A stretch of 64,000 nt of DNA from an uncultured Oscillospiraceae bacterium (GCA_944386885.1 CALXCU010000090.1:1-64000); one strand, 5' to 3'; positions 42,948-51,404 are shown, counted from the first letter of the stretch. Notes: generated from the letters alone by a model not told the origin. Translations and numbers: made by a program.

Positions 42948-43700
42948 TTACAGATAGACCACCACTTGGTACATGAGCAGGAAGTGACAAATGCTCCCCA
43001 GGAGGATAAAGACATGGAAGATCTCGTGGCAGCCGAAGCAGGGGTTGTTCCGCCCGGGCCACTTGACGGCGTAGAGCACACCGCCCACCGTGTACAGCAC
43101 GCCCCCCAGCACCAGCCAGAAGAAACCCTGGGCGGGCAGGACCTGGCTCAGGGGGTAGAGGGCCACCACCGCCAGCCAGCCCATGAACAAGTACACCCCC
43201 GAGGTGAGCCAGCGGGGCGCGCTGATCCACACCAGGGTGAGCACCAGCCCCGCCAAAGTCAGCGCCCAGATCACCCCGAAGAGAGCCCAGCCCCAGCCGC
43301 CGCTCTCCCGCAGGGGAACCAGGCAGACAGGGGTGTAGGACCCGGCGATCAGGAAATAGATGGAGCAGTGATCAAATTTGCGCAGGGCGATGCGGCCCCG
43401 CACGCTGGTGTTTACACAGTGGTAGAGGGTGCTGGCCGTATAGAGGGCAATCATGGACACGCCGTAGATCAGGAAGGAGGCCACATGCCATCCATCCGCC
43501 CCTATCGCAACACACCGCAGCAGCAGGGCGATGGTCCCCGCCACTCCCAGCACTGCCCCCACTCCGTGGGTGATGGCCGACCAGGGCCGCAGGCCGTCAT
43601 AGGGGTCCCGCCCCTTCTCGCCCAGGCGGGCGCGGCGTGTATTGGGCTTATAAAAAGACAGCGCCCCTCCATCGCCGGAGAGAGCATGTTCGTACCGCAT
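42948..43700 (-). CDS. trhA: Hemolysin III / TrhA family membrane protein (PAQR-like)
   Basis: The 250-residue protein has seven membrane helices with the family metal-site residues: SAITHGVGAVLG, SMIALYTASTLYHCV, FDHCSIYFLIAGSYTP and a C-terminal FGCHEIFHVFILLGSICHF. Members of the PAQR/HlyIII family are linked to membrane energetics and lipid homeostasis; haemolysis is not the normal role. ATG 43700 with GGTGAT upstream is preferred to GTG 43709. The gene is single, with its own promoter and terminator. Confidence 0.92.
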   Translation of the reverse strand: MRYEHALSGDGGALSFYKPNTRRARLGEKGRDPYDGLRPWSAITHGVGAVLGVAGTIALLLRCVAIGADGWHVASFLIYGVSMIALYTASTLYHCVNTSVRGRIALRKFDHCSIYFLIAGSYTPVCLVPLRESGGWGWALFGVIWALTLAGLVLTLVWISAPRWLTSGVYLFMGWLAVVALYPLSQVLPAQGFFWLVLGGVLYTVGGVLYAVKWPGRNNPCFGCHEIFHVFILLGSICHFLLMYQVVVYL

Positions 43701-43755
43701 AACAATCACCTGACTCTTTCAAGAGATTCGGAAGTCATTGGCTTCTGCTGAACTT

Positions 43756-43785
43756 AGTATAGCACGCACCTTCAAATCTAGTCAA
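43756..43785 (-). promoter_or_regulatory. Promoter of the hemolysin-III gene
   Basis: On the minus strand, TTGACT (43785-43780) and TATACT (43761-43756) are 18 bases apart. Confidence 0.7.
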
Positions 43786-43860
43786 CAAAAAATTGTAATA
43801 TAATTTTGAAAACGAGATTCGACTTTTCTCACAATCTGCCGAACCCGGGCACGGTCTCGG

Positions 43861-43888
43861 TTGATTTTTTCTATCACGATAATATAAT
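43861..43888 (+). promoter_or_regulatory. Promoter with an operator motif in its spacer
   Basis: TTGATT at 43861-43866 and a perfect TATAAT at 43883-43888 are 16 bases apart. ATCACGAT (43873-43880) lies in the spacer. The same palindromic motif recurs at the TetR gene and upstream of the component B gene. Confidence 0.6.
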
Positions 43889-43953
43889 TGGTCAAACGGG
43901 GTTCTCCCATTCCGGCGCCGTGTTTCTCATTCTGTTTGATTGGGAGGTCTGTT

Positions 43954-44085
43954 ATGTCCAATCCCCTGGACTTGTTTCGCACCCCCTATTATCCCCAGCT
44001 CCGCCGCCAGGTAGAAGAGAGCTGGAAAAACCTCTTCCTGGACCCGTCTGTTCTGGAACCGGCCTACACCGGGGCCGCCCTGTAG
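43954..44085 (+). CDS. Short open reading frame, possible gene remnant with an amber codon
   Basis: An ATG with GGGAGG eight bases upstream opens a 43-codon frame (start MSNPLDLFRTPYYPQLRRQV) that ends in TAG at 44083. The same frame continues 12 more codons (QLRPEWVEIFPD) to a TAA at 44122. The product looks like the N-terminus of a larger soluble enzyme, but I recognise no family. It has a good promoter with the TetR operator motif, so it belonged to this regulon. A mutated remnant, a genuine small protein, or amber read-through are all open. Confidence 0.4.
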   Translation: MSNPLDLFRTPYYPQLRRQVEESWKNLFLDPSVLEPAYTGAAL

Positions 44086-44155
44086 CAGCTGCGGCCGGAG
44101 TGGGTGGAGATCTTTCCGGATTAATCTGCCCAGCCAAACTAAAAATTAGAAAAAG

Positions 44156-44228
44156 AAACGCGCAGACAAGCCGCTGCGGAACCGGTCTCCCGGTCCCGTG
44201 TGGTTTGTCTGCGCGTTTTTGCTTGGAC
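44156..44228. terminator. Large hairpin terminator downstream of the TetR gene
   Basis: A 14-bp outer stem (44156-44169 with 44215-44228) with an inner GC-rich hairpin and T-rich flanks on both strands ends both convergent transcripts. Confidence 0.85.
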
Positions 44229-44232
44229 CGTT

Positions 44233-44889
44233 CTAACGGGAGCCTAGAACCGTCTCGATATAGGTCTGATGCCGCTCGATGAGCTCCATGTTCTCCAGGG
44301 CGTCCCCCCGGTTCATCTTCTCCTCCAGGAGCACCTGGAAGCAATTGACGATGATCTCATTCAGAATTGGCAGCCTCTCCTCCGTCACATAGCCGGCATC
44401 CACCAGGGGCATCATAATGCTCTGATTGCGCCGGAGAATGTTGCCATGGCTGAGCATGTCCTGCATGATCGGGTCGGTGCTCTGGAACTCATCGGGGAAA
44501 ACCTCGTAATAAATGCGGATGATCTCCTCCAAGTCGTCCCGGTACCGGCCGAAAAAGAGCCGGAAGAAGGCCTCCGGATGCCGGAAGGCGGCATCGCAGA
44601 AAAATTCCCAGATGGCGCAGAAGCGGCGGTAGGGATCGGTCAATTGTGTGATGTACACCGCCAGGCGGTGGTTGTACTCCTGAAAGTATTTCATAGAGGC
44701 GTACATGATCAGGTGATCCAGGTCCTGAAAGTAGTGATAGAGCGTGGAGCTGCGGTACCCCGCCATCTGGGCCACCCGCCGGATGGTGACGGCCTCCATC
44801 CCCTCCTCCTCCATGATCTGGCTGGCCGCCGAGATAAAGCGGGAGAGGATCTGGTTGCGCTCTTCCGGACTGTATGGATGTCTCGCCAT
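44233..44889 (-). CDS. TetR family regulator of the component B/betaine locus
   Basis: The 218-residue protein has an N-terminal TetR helix-turn-helix (ILSRFISAASQIMEEEGMEA, TIRRVAQMAGYRSSTLYHYF) followed by a helical ligand domain rich in Phe/Tyr. The ATG at 44889 follows GAGGTG. It is divergent from the component B gene, and ATC-Pu-Py-GAT palindromes lie upstream of both and of the short frame at 43954, so it probably represses all three. The ligand may be betaine, choline or a related amine; this is inferred only from the neighbours. Confidence 0.9.
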   Translation of the reverse strand: MARHPYSPEERNQILSRFISAASQIMEEEGMEAVTIRRVAQMAGYRSSTLYHYFQDLDHLIMYASMKYFQEYNHRLAVYITQLTDPYRRFCAIWEFFCDAAFRHPEAFFRLFFGRYRDDLEEIIRIYYEVFPDEFQSTDPIMQDMLSHGNILRRNQSIMMPLVDAGYVTEERLPILNEIIVNCFQVLLEEKMNRGDALENMELIERHQTYIETVLGSR

Positions 44890-45093
44890 CGGCCTGCACC
44901 TCTTCACTCTCATTTAATTATCATGATTCTTATTATTTTGTACCCGTGTTTTGGCGGTGTCAAGGTCTCATTCTCCCATAGAAATCTTCTCCCAGTGGAA
45001 TTAATTCATCGTGATTTTCAATAATTCCCCCTTGATATTTTTCGAACGTGATAATGGAATCATGTTCGAAAAAATAGATGCGCCAAGAATTGC
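44890..45093. promoter_or_regulatory. Operator-rich divergent region between the TetR and component B genes
   Basis: ATCATGAT at 44920-44927 and ATCGTGAT at 45008-45015 are near-identical palindromes. A 36-base palindrome has arms 45038-45052 and 45059-45073 (14 of 15 matching), centred on the putative promoter TTGATA (45032-45037) and TGGAAT (45055-45060). Confidence 0.65.
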
Positions 45094-46461
45094 TTGGTCA
45101 TGAACTTTCTATCACACAAGAACGGGAGGATTTTTCTGTATGAAACTAGAAACCCAAATTTCCACGTCAAAGACGTCCAGTTCGGGGCTGAGACCGCGTA
45201 CCGGGACGGCCTGCTCACCATCGACAAGGAGGCTGCCATCGCCTACCTGCGCGCGGAGGACGAGCACATCACCGACCTGGACCTGGTCATTGCCCGCCCC
45301 GGGGACGACACCCGCATCTGCCCCGTAAAGGAGGCCGTAGAGCCCCGGGTCCGTCCAGACGGGCGTCCCCTCTTTCCCGGCATCACCGGGGATGTCTGCC
45401 CCGCCGGTCAGGGCCGGGTCCACGCCCTGAAGGGGTGCAGCGTGCTGGCAGTGGGGAAGCACTGGGGCTCCTTCGGCGACGGCCTCATCGACATGGGGGG
45501 CGCGGGCGCCAAATACACCCTCTTCTCCCAACTCGTCAACATCTGTATGGTGATGGACACCGACGAGGCGTTCGAACGCTATGAGCAGCAGAAGAAAAAC
45601 CACGCCATCCGCTGGGGCGCCCACCGGCTGGCCGAATTCATCGGCCAGGCCGTGAGGGATCTGGAGCCCGAGGATGTGGAGGTGTTTGACTTTGCCCCCG
45701 TCACCCGCCGGGAGGACAACAGCCTGCCCAACGTGGCTCTGGTCATGCAGCCCCAGTCTCAAATGGAGGAGCTGGGCTACAATGACCTGCTCTACGGCTG
45801 GGATATGAACAAGTACCTGCCCTCCTTCGTCAGCCCCACTGAGGTGCTGGATGGGGCCATCATCTCCGGTTCCTTTATGCCCTGCTCCTCCAAGTGGTCC
45901 ACCTACGACTTCCAGAACTTCCCCACCATCCGGGAGCTCATGGCCGAGGACGGCAAGACCCTCAACTTCGTGGGCGTCATCCTGTCCAACCTGAACGTGG
46001 CCCCGGATCAGAAGGAGCGGGCCGCCATCATGGTGGCCAACATGGCCCTGAACTTGGGCGCCGACGGCGCCATCGTCACCGAAGAGGGGTATGGCAACCC
46101 CGACGCCGACTATGTCCGGTGCATCGTAGCTCTGGAGGACGTGGGCGTGAAGGTGGTCGGCATCTCCAATGAGTGCACCGGCCGGGACGGCCGCTCCCAG
46201 CCCCTGGTCACCCTGGACGAGAAGTGCGACGCCCTGGTCTCCACCGGCAACGTCTCCGAGCTCATCGAGCTGCCCCCCTGCGCCACCGTCATCGGCGAAC
46301 TCCAGGCTCTGGCCCGGGACGGCCTGTCGGGCGGCTGGGCCGGCGCTGAGATCCTCGGCCCCTCGGTCCGCGCCGACGGCTCCATCATCATGGAGAACAA
46401 CTCCATGTTCTGCGGCGACCAGATCGCCGGCTGGTCCCCCAAGACCATGCTGGAATTTTAA
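45094..46461 (+). CDS. Glycine/sarcosine/betaine reductase component B alpha-beta subunit (GrdE/GrdI type), 5' end apparently frameshifted
   Basis: From FHVKDVQFGAETAYRDGLL onward the protein is a full GrdE/GrdI/GrdG homologue, with ARPGDDTRICPVKEAVEPR, KGCSVLAVGKHWGSFGDGLI and PPCATVIGELQAL. This proprotein is cleaved to the substrate-binding subunits of the Stickland-type reductase. The natural start would be ATG 45140, which has GGGAGGA nine bases upstream, but that frame shifts after about six codons: one base appears missing in the CAAATTTCC run near 45155-45163. The listed start (TTG 45094) has no ribosome-binding site. The next gene is a broken partner subunit, so the locus seems to be decaying. 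Confidence 0.85.
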   Translation: MVMNFLSHKNGRIFLYETRNPNFHVKDVQFGAETAYRDGLLTIDKEAAIAYLRAEDEHITDLDLVIARPGDDTRICPVKEAVEPRVRPDGRPLFPGITGDVCPAGQGRVHALKGCSVLAVGKHWGSFGDGLIDMGGAGAKYTLFSQLVNICMVMDTDEAFERYEQQKKNHAIRWGAHRLAEFIGQAVRDLEPEDVEVFDFAPVTRREDNSLPNVALVMQPQSQMEELGYNDLLYGWDMNKYLPSFVSPTEVLDGAIISGSFMPCSSKWSTYDFQNFPTIRELMAEDGKTLNFVGVILSNLNVAPDQKERAAIMVANMALNLGADGAIVTEEGYGNPDADYVRCIVALEDVGVKVVGISNECTGRDGRSQPLVTLDEKCDALVSTGNVSELIELPPCATVIGELQALARDGLSGGWAGAEILGPSVRADGSIIMENNSMFCGDQIAGWSPKTMLEF

Positions 46462-46479
46462 CGCGGGAGGAGAACGCAC

Positions 46480-47451
46480 ATGAAGATCATTCACTATATC
46501 AACCAGTTCTTCGCCGGCATCGGCGGCGAGGACAAGGCCGATCAGGCGCCTTTTATCCGCTCGGAACTCATCGGCCCCGCCGTGGCCCTGAACGCCATGG
46601 TCGCCCCCAACGGCGGCGCGGTCACCCACACAATCGTCTGCGGCGACAACTTCATGGGTTCCAGGACGGAAGAGGCTGTGGAGACCATCCTGGGCTTCCT
46701 GCGGGACAAAGAGTTCGACCTCACTGCAGCCGCCCTGATGGCCTGCTGCCTGGTCATCGGTCCCACCCGGGAGATTCTGTGCAACCTGGTGGAGGGGCTG
46801 GGGCAGTACATTCAGACCTTCCCCGCCAGCGCTTTGGAGACCGGCGCCTTTTCCGGCCAGGAGCGTTGGTACAGCACCTGGACCATCTTTTACTGGGCCT
46901 GGTGGATCGCCTGGGCTCCCTTCATCGGCGGCTTTATCGCCCGGATCTCCAAAGGACGCACCATCCGCTCCTTCATCGGCGGCGTACTCTTCCTGCCCTC
47001 CAGCGCCTCCCTGCTCTGGTTTTCCGTCTTCGGCTCCATGGGCATCCACGCCGGCCGTGAGATGGGTGTGGATGCCGCCGCCGAGCTGGTGGCCGATGCC
47101 GCTGGGACCCTCTTCGCAGTGCTCCAGTATTACCCCATGGCCACCCTTTTGTCGGTGGTGTTTCTGGTGCTGCTGTGCACCTTCTTCATCACCTCCTCCA
47201 ACTCGGCCACCTTTGTGCTGGGCATGCTCAGCTCCGGCGGCGACCTGAATCCGCCGCTCAAGCGCAAGCTGGTCTGGGGTGTTTTACAGACCGTGCTGGC
47301 GCTGGTCCTCCTGGTGTGCACTGCCAACGGCCTGAACATGCTTCAGACCATCTCCATCGTGGCCGCCTTTCCTTTTACGTTTATTCTCTTGTGCGCAATT
47401 GTCTCGGTACTCAGGGCCCTGCGTGCTGACCCCGCCGCCAAGGGCCGCTAA
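46480..47451 (+). pseudogene. Chimeric frame: 5' part of GrdF/GrdH-type component B gamma fused to 3' part of a BCCT transporter
   Basis: Residues 1-81 are the start of the selenoprotein B gamma subunit (KIIHYINQFFAGIGGEDKAD, VCGDNFMGSRTEEAVETIL). They lack everything after, including the expected selenocysteine region. From residue 82 the frame is the C-terminal two thirds of a betaine/carnitine/choline transporter (VIGPTREILCNLVEGLGQYI, WTIFYWAWWIAWAPFIGGFI, ARISKGRTIRSF). The join is at about 46721, next to CTGCAG. Neither half can be functional as it stands. The likely ancestor was component B gamma, other reductase genes and a BCCT gene in series, collapsed by a deletion. Confidence 0.88.
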
Positions 47452-47489
47452 TTTCCTCCTGTGTTTCTCACTTTCATTCCACTCCGTTT

Positions 47490-47527
47490 CCGGCCGCCCT
47501 GTCATTCCCCGGGCGGCCGGACGTTTT
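47490..47527 (+). terminator. Hairpin after the chimeric gene
   Basis: A ten-bp stem (47490-47499 with 47511-47520) is followed by ACGTTTT. Confidence 0.75.
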
Positions 47528-47532
47528 GTCCG

Positions 47533-47560
47533 CACCCCTCTGGGACGGCGGGCATAGAAT
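47533..47560 (+). promoter_or_regulatory. Mother-cell (sigma-E/sigma-K)-type promoter candidate
   Basis: CATAGAAT at 47553-47560 matches the sigma-E -10 consensus at 7 of 8 positions and the sigma-K CATA core; CAC at about 47533-47535 lies at the -35 distance expected for sigma-K. Confidence 0.45.
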
Positions 47561-47616
47561 GGGGCGTGGACGGCAGAGGCTGCCCACAGAGTTTCGGGTT
47601 TTGGGAGGAACTTCTT

Positions 47617-47865
47617 ATGTGCTGCAACCGCTCGAATCAGTCTTGGAATCGGAGCGCCCGCTGGAACCGCAGCTGCTGCTGCGGCAACTCTGACACCTGG
47701 GACCTGTCCCAGACCGGCAATTCCTGCTATCTCTCCGTGCCCAACTTCCTGTGCGCCTCCAGCGCCAACAGCGCCTCGGAGCGCAATGCCCCCCGCTTCA
47801 CCGTGAGCGGGACCATCGACCAGTTCCTGATCGAGAATTCCAACTCCGGCTGCACCTGCGGCTGA
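47617..47865 (+). CDS. Small Cys-rich protein (82 aa), possible spore-coat protein
   Basis: The start ATG follows GGGAGGA by seven bases. The product is rich in Cys, Asn, Ser, Trp and Arg at its start (MCCNRSNQSWNRSARWNRSC) and ends SNSGCTCG, with nine cysteines in 82 residues and no signal peptide. No family was recognised. No peptidase, radical SAM or export gene lies next to it, so a modified peptide is unlikely. The mother-cell-type promoter and cysteine richness suggest a spore coat or crust component, but this is inference. Confidence 0.65.
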   Translation: MCCNRSNQSWNRSARWNRSCCCGNSDTWDLSQTGNSCYLSVPNFLCASSANSASERNAPRFTVSGTIDQFLIENSNSGCTCG

Positions 47866-47916
47866 ACCGCGCGCCGCCCAGCAGGGCGGCGTACTTAGCC
47901 GCCCCCCTGACCCGGG

Positions 47917-47951
47917 GGCGGTCCGCCGCGGCGGACCGCCCTCTTTTTTTG
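47917..47951 (+). terminator. Terminator before trpS
   Basis: A 26-base perfect palindrome (47917-47942) is followed by TCTTTTTTT. Confidence 0.9.
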
Positions 47952-47985
47952 GTAAAAAGGACGGGTATGTCAAATCAGGGAGGAT

Positions 47986-48014
47986 TGTAATGCCCGGAAG
48001 TCTGTGGTATACTA
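47986..48014 (+). promoter_or_regulatory. trpS promoter
   Basis: TTGTAA at 47986-47991 and TATACT at 48009-48014 are 17 bases apart. The leader is only about 35 bases, too short for a T-box. Confidence 0.7.
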
Positions 48015-48053
48015 AGCCAGTATCAATTCTCCCCTACAAGAGGTGCTATTGCT

Positions 48054-49055
48054 ATGGATACTTCCAAAAAGGTCATGCTCTCCGGCATCCAGCCCAGCGG
48101 CGATCTCCACCTGGGCAACTACCTGGGCGCCATCAAGAACTGGTCCGCGCGGGCTGAAGAGTTCGACTGCTACTACTTTATGGCCGACATGCACACCATC
48201 ACTGTCCGGCAGGTGCCCGCCGACCTGCGCCGGCGCACCCTGGAGCAACTGGCCCAGTACATCGCCTGCGGCCTGGACCCGGAGAAGAACACCCTCTTCA
48301 TCCAGTCCCACGTGCCCGCCCACGCCCAGCTGGGGTGGGTCCTGAACTGCTACACCATGTTTGGCGAACTCTCCCGGATGACCCAGTTCAAGGATAAGAG
48401 CGCCAAGCACGCCGACAACATCAACGGCGGCCTGTTCACCTACCCCGCCCTCATGGCCGCGGACATCCTCCTCTATCAGCCCGATTATGTGCCCGTGGGG
48501 GAGGACCAGAAGCAGCATGTGGAGCTCACCCGCAACGTGGCCCAGCGCTTCAACCACGTTTACGGCGACGTGTTCAAGATCCCCGAGCCCTATATCCCCA
48601 AGGCCGGGGCCCGGATCATGTGCCTGACCAACCCCGAAAACAAGATGAGCAAGTCCAACCCCGAGGGCTGCGTCTTCCTGATGGAAAAGCCCGAGGACAT
48701 CATGCGCAAGTTCAAGCGGGCCATCACCGACTGTGACACCGAGCGCTGCGTGCGCTACGACCGGGAGAACAAGCCCGGCGTGTCCAACCTGATGCAGATC
48801 TACTCCGCAGTCACCGGGGCGAGCTACGAGGAGATCGAGCGGGAGTTTGAGGGCAAGGGCTACGGCGCCTTTAAGCCCGCCGTGGGCGAGGCCGTGGTGG
48901 AGGCCCTGCGCCCCATCCGGGAAGAGGCCCAGCGCATTCTCTCCGACAAGGCCTACCTGGAACAGGTCTACCGCGCCGGCGCGGAAAAGGCCTCCTACAT
49001 CGCCGGCAAGACCCTGCGGAAAGTCTATAAAAAGGTGGGCTTCGTGGCCCCCTGA
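48054..49055 (+). CDS. trpS: Tryptophanyl-tRNA synthetase
   Basis: The 333-residue class Ic synthetase charges tRNA-Trp. HIGH-type motif is PSGDLHLGNYLGA (His19, Asn22) and KMSKS is Lys197-Ser201. Length and the DQKQHVELTRNVAQRFN segment are typical of the bacterial single-domain enzyme. AGAGGTG precedes the ATG. The gene has its own promoter without a visible T-box leader, unlike many Firmicutes trpS genes. The tagO/wecA gene follows after 27 bases and may be read through. Confidence 0.97.
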   Translation: MDTSKKVMLSGIQPSGDLHLGNYLGAIKNWSARAEEFDCYYFMADMHTITVRQVPADLRRRTLEQLAQYIACGLDPEKNTLFIQSHVPAHAQLGWVLNCYTMFGELSRMTQFKDKSAKHADNINGGLFTYPALMAADILLYQPDYVPVGEDQKQHVELTRNVAQRFNHVYGDVFKIPEPYIPKAGARIMCLTNPENKMSKSNPEGCVFLMEKPEDIMRKFKRAITDCDTERCVRYDRENKPGVSNLMQIYSAVTGASYEEIEREFEGKGYGAFKPAVGEAVVEALRPIREEAQRILSDKAYLEQVYRAGAEKASYIAGKTLRKVYKKVGFVAP

Positions 49056-49082
49056 GGCCGGCCCTAAAGGAGCTACATTTCC

Positions 49083-50198
49083 ATGCCTATGACAATTGAG
49101 AGCATCGGCCTGGTGGCCGGCGCGCTGGCGGTGGCCCTGCTGCTCTCCCTAATCACCACCCCTATCGTCAAATCCCTGGCCCAGAAATGGGGCGCGGTGG
49201 ACGTCCCCAAGGACAACCGGCGCATGCACGACCATCCCATCCCGCGCATGGGGGGCCTGGCCATCTTTTTCGGCTTTGTGCTCAGCGTGATCCTCTTTCT
49301 CCCCTTTCTGGGGGAGGAGGGCCTGGACCCCCAGGTCCGGGGCATGCTGCTGGGCGCGGTGGTCATCGTGGTGCTGGGCATCTTTGACGATATCTACGCC
49401 CTGCCCGCCCTGCCCAAACTGATTGTGCAGATCGTGGCCGCCATCATCGCCGTGGCCAGCGGCAACCTCATCGAGGTCATTTCCAACCCCAATATCTTCT
49501 CCGCCGACCCCTATTGGGAGCTGGGGTGGCTGTCCTATCCGGTGACCGTGATCTGGATCGTGGCGGTGACCAACGCCGTCAACCTCATCGACGGGCTGGA
49601 CGGGCTGGCCTGCGGCGTGTCCACCATCAGCTCCATGACCATGCTGGTCATTGCCCTGGCCATGGCTGAGCCCCAGGTGGCCATCCTCATGGCCGCCCTG
49701 GCGGGTGGCTGCCTGGGCTTCCTGCCCTACAACCTCAACCCCGCCAAAATCTTCATGGGGGACACCGGCTCTACTTTCCTGGGTTTCGTGCTGGGGGTAG
49801 TGTCCATCCAGGGCTTGTTCAAATACTATATGCTCATCTCCTTCGTGGTGCCCTTCCTGATGCTGGGCCTGCCCATCTTTGATACCTGCTTTGCCTTCAT
49901 CCGGCGCATTGCCCACGGGCAGAGCCCCATGCACGCCGACCGCAGCCACATCCACCACCGGCTCATCGACATGGGCCTGAGCCAAAAGCAGGCCGTAGCG
50001 GTGCTGTATGTGATCTCGGCCATTCTGGGCCTGTCCGCCGTGGTGCTCACCACCCTGAGCCCTGTGCGGGCCATGCTTCTCCTCTTCGCCCTGTGCGTGG
50101 CGGGGGGCGTGTCCGCCCGGCTGTTCCTCCACCACAACAGCGGCTCTGAGGCCCATCCCGGAGATGAATCCCAGCACAAAGGAGACGATACCCAATGA
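49083..50198 (+). CDS. tagO: Undecaprenyl-phosphate GlcNAc-1-phosphate transferase (TagO/WecA)
   Basis: The 371-residue polytopic protein has about eleven membrane helices and the polyprenyl-phosphate transferase motifs: DVPKDNRRMHDHPIPRMGG, GIFDDIYALPALPK, the catalytic NAVNLIDGLDGLA, and HADRSHIHHRLID in the cytoplasmic loop 5. It starts teichoic-acid or other surface-glycan synthesis by loading GlcNAc-phosphate on the lipid carrier. Its stop overlaps the 2-epimerase start (ATGA, 4 bases), so the two enzymes are coupled: one starts the lipid-linked glycan, the other supplies ManNAc. Confidence 0.95.
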   Translation: MPMTIESIGLVAGALAVALLLSLITTPIVKSLAQKWGAVDVPKDNRRMHDHPIPRMGGLAIFFGFVLSVILFLPFLGEEGLDPQVRGMLLGAVVIVVLGIFDDIYALPALPKLIVQIVAAIIAVASGNLIEVISNPNIFSADPYWELGWLSYPVTVIWIVAVTNAVNLIDGLDGLACGVSTISSMTMLVIALAMAEPQVAILMAALAGGCLGFLPYNLNPAKIFMGDTGSTFLGFVLGVVSIQGLFKYYMLISFVVPFLMLGLPIFDTCFAFIRRIAHGQSPMHADRSHIHHRLIDMGLSQKQAVAVLYVISAILGLSAVVLTTLSPVRAMLLLFALCVAGGVSARLFLHHNSGSEAHPGDESQHKGDDTQ

Positions 50199-51343
50199 GC
50201 ATCCGCGTCATGACGGTCTTTGGCACCCGGCCTGAGGCGATTAAAATGGCCCCTCTGGTCCAGGAGCTCCAGCGCCGGGCGGGGCTGGAGGCCATCTGCT
50301 GTGTCACCGCCCAGCACCGGGAGATGCTGGACTCCGTTTTGGAGATCTTCCACATCACCCCCGACTACGACCTGGACATCATGGAGCCCCGCCAGACCCT
50401 GTCCACCATTACCACCAAATGCCTGCTGGGCATGGAGGACGTGTTCCAGCGGGCCAAGCCCGACCTGGTGCTGGTCCACGGGGACACCTCCACCACCTTC
50501 GCCGGGGCGCTGGCCGCCTTCTACCACCAGATCAAGGTGGGCCATGTGGAAGCCGGGCTGCGCACCTGGGACAAGTACTCCCCCTTCCCGGAGGAGATGA
50601 ACCGGAAGCTGGTGGGGGACATCGCCGACCTCCACTTCGCCCCCACCGCCGCCAACCGGGACAACCTGGCCCGGGAGGACATCCGGGACGGGGGCTTTAT
50701 CACCGGCAACACGGACATCGACGCCCTGAAGACTACGGTGCGGGCGGATTTCCGCTTCCACACCCCCCTGCTCAACACCCTGGACTATCAAAACCGGCGG
50801 GTCATCCTGGTCACCTGCCACCGCCGGGAGAACTACGGGGCACCCATGGCCCACATCATGACCGCCCTGCGGCGCATCGCCGAGGACTTTCCCCAGGTGG
50901 AGCTGGTCTACCCGGTCCACCTCTCCCCTGTGGTGCGGGAGGCAGCCCAGAAATACCTCTCCGGCCACCCGCGCATCCATCTCATTGACCCCCTGGACGC
51001 CCAGGAGATGCACAACCTGATGGCCCGCTGCTACCTGGTGATGACCGACTCGGGAGGGCTCCAGGAGGAGGCCCCCGCCCTGGGCAAGCCGGTACTGGTC
51101 CTGCGGCGGGAGACGGAGCGGCCCGAGGCCGTCTCCGCCGGGACGGTGAAGATCGCCGGCACCGAGACCGGCGCCGTCTACCGCATGGCCGCCGAGCTTC
51201 TGGAATCCCAGGAGGCCTACGCCGCCATGGCCCGCGCCGTCAACCCCTACGGGGACGGCCAGGCCTGCCGCCGCATCGCCGACGCCATTGAGTTTACCTT
51301 TGGCCTGCGGAGCGAGGCCCCGGAGCCCTTCGGCGTCCGCTGA
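50195..51343 (+). CDS. mnaA: UDP-N-acetylglucosamine 2-epimerase (non-hydrolysing)
   Basis: The 382-residue GT-B fold enzyme interconverts UDP-GlcNAc and UDP-ManNAc. Hallmarks are VFGTRPEAIKMAPLVQEL at the start, VHGDTSTTFAGALAAFY, HVEAGLRTWDKYSPFPEEMN and MTDSGGLQEEAPALGKPVL. It overlaps tagO by four bases. ManNAc is the second sugar of the wall-teichoic-acid linkage unit, so tagO-mnaA point to a linkage-type glycan, but no tagA homologue is adjacent. Also known as wecB. Confidence 0.96.
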   Translation: MSIRVMTVFGTRPEAIKMAPLVQELQRRAGLEAICCVTAQHREMLDSVLEIFHITPDYDLDIMEPRQTLSTITTKCLLGMEDVFQRAKPDLVLVHGDTSTTFAGALAAFYHQIKVGHVEAGLRTWDKYSPFPEEMNRKLVGDIADLHFAPTAANRDNLAREDIRDGGFITGNTDIDALKTTVRADFRFHTPLLNTLDYQNRRVILVTCHRRENYGAPMAHIMTALRRIAEDFPQVELVYPVHLSPVVREAAQKYLSGHPRIHLIDPLDAQEMHNLMARCYLVMTDSGGLQEEAPALGKPVLVLRRETERPEAVSAGTVKIAGTETGAVYRMAAELLESQEAYAAMARAVNPYGDGQACRRIADAIEFTFGLRSEAPEPFGVR

Positions 51344-51404
51344 GGCACACCCCATCCAGGGGCGGGGAGCCCTCCCCGCCCCTGATTCCATGAAAGGAGA
51401 CGGT

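Noticed and set aside
45140..45328. Programmed -1 frameshift in the component B gene
   Set aside because: No slippery heptamer in the correct frame and no downstream structure; a lost base is simpler.
47617..47865. Ranthipeptide/SCIFF-type modified peptide precursor
   Set aside because: Cysteine spacing differs and no radical SAM maturase or exporter is adjacent.
47986..48053. T-box leader before trpS
   Set aside because: The leader is only about 35 bases and has no T-box consensus.
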